A DNA stretch of 64,000 nucleotides. It comes from Candidatus Neomarinimicrobiota bacterium (GTDB lineage Bacteria > Fidelibacterota > JAANXI01). Position numbers and translations under genes: made by a program. The stretch's first letter is position 1; each line of letters starts with the position of its first letter. The stretch covers positions 310,001 to 374,000 of the forward strand of contig JAIPJS010000002.1 in assembly GCA_021734025.1 (NCBI GenBank), read 5' to 3'. Below, piece by piece: positions 62,200 through 64,000 of this stretch. Below the pieces are notes generated by a model. It was not told the DNA's origin. It was given only the letters and a program-made list of their open reading frames with translations, and did not search any database.

Positions 62200-63234
62200 C
62201 TATAAGTTTGCACTCAGCGCGATACGGGTGACCGGCTCAAAGTAGTCAATTGTCTGGGAGTAGGAATAATCGATGGTAATTCTCTTCCCGGAAATTTCGG
62301 GCGAGATGCCGAACCCGGCGCTGAATCCGCCGATATCAAAATTACTCCGATAGCCAGTCCGCACCGAAAAGAGATCCATGAAGGTATACTCTAAACCGAC
62401 CATGGTTCGTTCTGCATAGTTGTTTGGGTGCGAAAACTCGACACTCAACAGCGCGGAATGGTTTGCAATGGATTCATCCACAAAATCCATCAAGTTCATA
62501 CTCCCACCCAAACTAAAGTTGAGCGGCAGCTGGTTTGAAATCTCCTGGAACTGAACGGCAGTTGCAAAATTCCGCATGGACATCCCAAACTTGAAGCTCT
62601 TAAACCCGGTATTGAATTTGACGCCCATATCGTACACGAATTTTTCTTTGCCGAACTCAAGGCTAGTGGTATCTGTCGGCTGGGCGGTGCCCAGGTTTTG
62701 TCCAACATACCGGACATTTCCTCCCATGGAAAACTTATTCGTGACCTGCCGGGCATAGGTCACGCCAAAGGCATAGGCCCCAACATTCTCCACCAATCCG
62801 TGTTCAATATAACCCTGCGGATTCGCCTGGAAATTTGATTCCGAGAGGATAGAGGTATGGATAATCTCACCGTAGTCGACGCTCTGCATACTTAGTCCCA
62901 CCGTACCGGCTGTACCTAGCTGAAACGCCAGGGCGCCGGCTATATGGTTAATATCCGCAATAAACCGCGTATTGGTCACGTACGCCTGAATACTACCGTC
63001 AAACTCAGTGATTGCGGCTGGATTATAGAAGATCGCTTCTGCGCCAGTCCCCACTGCAGTATATGCATCACCCAGACTGGTAGCGCGGGGAGACATCCCG
63101 ACCTGTAAGAAGGTCATAGTAGCCTGCCCCGTCTTTTTCGTATTCACACCAGGCCCATAGCTCTGCGCGAATAATTCGGGTGCGGTACCGAGCAGAATTA
63201 ATAAACAAGGAATGAAAATAGTTATTCGCTTCAT
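62200..63234 (-). CDS. PorV/PorQ family outer-membrane protein
   Basis: A 344-residue protein with a signal peptide (cleavage after LFA) and a FadL-like 14-strand barrel. The family opening is clear: TFLQVGMSPRATSLGDAYTA, then AEAIFYNPAAI. PorV shuttles T9SS cargo from the translocon to the attachment complex, and PorQ is a related component; the present protein may be either or a dedicated relative. The C-terminus ends in Leu after ALSANL. It lies 22 bp downstream of an Fn3/sorting-domain gene, and such pairs are typical of Marinimicrobia and Calditrichota-like genomes. The many T9SS cargo proteins nearby make a role in their secretion plausible. Confidence 0.85.
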   Translation of the reverse strand: MKRITIFIPCLLILLGTAPELFAQSYGPGVNTKKTGQATMTFLQVGMSPRATSLGDAYTAVGTGAEAIFYNPAAITEFDGSIQAYVTNTRFIADINHIAGALAFQLGTAGTVGLSMQSVDYGEIIHTSILSESNFQANPQGYIEHGLVENVGAYAFGVTYARQVTNKFSMGGNVRYVGQNLGTAQPTDTTSLEFGKEKFVYDMGVKFNTGFKSFKFGMSMRNFATAVQFQEISNQLPLNFSLGGSMNLMDFVDESIANHSALLSVEFSHPNNYAERTMVGLEYTFMDLFSVRTGYRSNFDIGGFSAGFGISPEISGKRITIDYSYSQTIDYFEPVTRIALSANL

Positions 63235-63256
63235 GAATTTAATTCCCTCTCTTTAT

Positions 63257-64000
63257 TTATCTGACAACGATAAATTTCTGATATGATGATTGCCCTGAGG
63301 GTGTCTCAAAAACGGCAATGTAGACACCACTCGAAATCGCCTGTTGATTATCCGTCAGCATATTCCATCGTTCAAACCCGGAGGAAGCAGTCACATTTTC
63401 CGAAATAGGAGTCTCGGTATGATTGATCCGTTTGACCAGGTCACCGGCTTCCGTAAATATCTTGATGGTAACCTCCGGTGGCAGGTTAAAGAACATCAAC
63501 AGTCTGGGATCATCGGGATTAGAAAGTCCATATGTCTGGAGTTTCGGATCGGAAATATAGTAGGGATTCGGTGCGATTCTGATGGAATCCAGCGAGCTCC
63601 CGACTGCTCGTTTAGTTTCGACAGGTAACCTCGACGTGCCAAATACTCTGCCGCTCCAGATAATCTCTCCCGCTGTCAGGTGGGATGCATTCGCCGCCTG
63701 GGCTGACGTAACTTCGACGCCGGACTGGACATAATAGTAGTATGACGCACCAGGTTTGGCATTTGTATCAACCCATTTGTAGCCGTTGAAAGTGCTGCTT
63801 CCCATCCGGACGGTCTCTTTGGTTGCAGTATCTGCGGCGACTCTGTGGATCTCCTTATAGAAGGTTGTATCCTGATTCCCACTTCTGCGCATTACACGGT
63901 ATCCAAAGAAGTTCGACCGGGATTCCGCTTCCGGCGCTGCAAACTGGATCCGCATCCCTTCTCCGCTTCCGTAGATCTGCATATGTGGCGGTTGCGGAGC
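63257..64000 (-). CDS. Partial secreted Fn3/sorting-domain protein (5' end beyond the window)
   Basis: C-terminal part of a larger gene; the frame stays open through the right edge, with APQPPH before the first in-window Met, and the true start lies outside. Visible: an Fn3-like module (RIQFAAPEAESRSNFFGYRV, then YKWVDTNAKPGASYYYYVQ), then IRIAPNPYYISDP and a C-terminal beta-sandwich (VTIKIFTEAGDLVKRIN, SGVYIAVFETPSG, ends KFIVVR). That sandwich resembles a T9SS-type sorting domain but lacks NYPNPFNP. It precedes the PorV/PorQ gene by 22 bp, suggesting an operon. Full domain layout cannot be judged. Confidence 0.8.
   Translation of the reverse strand, partial: APQPPHMQIYGSGEGMRIQFAAPEAESRSNFFGYRVMRRSGNQDTTFYKEIHRVAADTATKETVRMGSSTFNGYKWVDTNAKPGASYYYYVQSGVEVTSAQAANASHLTAGEIIWSGRVFGTSRLPVETKRAVGSSLDSIRIAPNPYYISDPKLQTYGLSNPDDPRLLMFFNLPPEVTIKIFTEAGDLVKRINHTETPISENVTASSGFERWNMLTDNQQAISSGVYIAVFETPSGQSSYQKFIVVR

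Overview
The window looks like chromosomal DNA (GC near 50%) of a free-living, Gram-negative member of the FCB group (Bacteroidota-Calditrichota-Marinimicrobia side). The evidence is nine intact secreted proteins that end in a type IX secretion (T9SS, Por) C-terminal sorting domain with the NYPNPFNP signature, a PorV/PorQ-type outer-membrane protein, a Cys-glutathione peroxidase, and TlpA/Omp85 envelope proteins. The phylum cannot be fixed from the window alone. No SusC/SusD pair, tRNA, rRNA, IS element, prophage or CRISPR array was seen.

Left part (1-19.6 kb): scattered housekeeping and envelope genes on both strands. They include an alkaline-phosphatase-superfamily hydrolase, glutathione peroxidase, a CoA-binding protein, a secreted O-methyltransferase, an AIF-type FAD reductase, a SatD regulator overlapping a membrane partner, two thioredoxin-fold envelope proteins, an Omp85-type barrel with an SDR, an AspT/YidE-type antiporter, a T9SS cargo protein, YjbQ, arylamine N-acetyltransferase with a DUF4416 protein, an MBL-fold hydrolase and two uncharacterised envelope proteins. 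Its spacers carry small palindromic repeats.

Middle (19.6-23.6 kb): a five-PAS hybrid histidine kinase, the remnant of a lost T9SS gene, and an 81-residue orphan.

Right part (23.6-64 kb): about 40 kb almost entirely on the minus strand, forming a pectin/hemicellulose degradation locus. Secreted enzymes (two PL1 lyases, one classical and two divergent CE8 esterases, GH28, two GH105, GH43, an alpha/beta esterase) cut pectin and its side chains. GH105 releases unsaturated galacturonate, which KduI and KduD convert toward 2-keto-3-deoxygluconate. XylA, XylB, GalM and a zinc dehydrogenase handle pentoses and side-chain sugars. Two beta-helix proteins of unknown activity, two small T9SS cargo proteins and a PorV/PorQ protein complete the block. 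KdgK/KdgA, a sugar transporter and a DNA-binding regulator are absent from the window.

Most notable: a divergent CE8 clade that keeps the catalytic Asp/Asp/Arg but has lost the oxyanion Gln residues; two beta-helix proteins of unknown activity embedded among pectinases; covarying palindromic repeat families; and G-rich telomere-like repeats directly behind stop codons of locus genes, which fit a G-quadruplex pattern.
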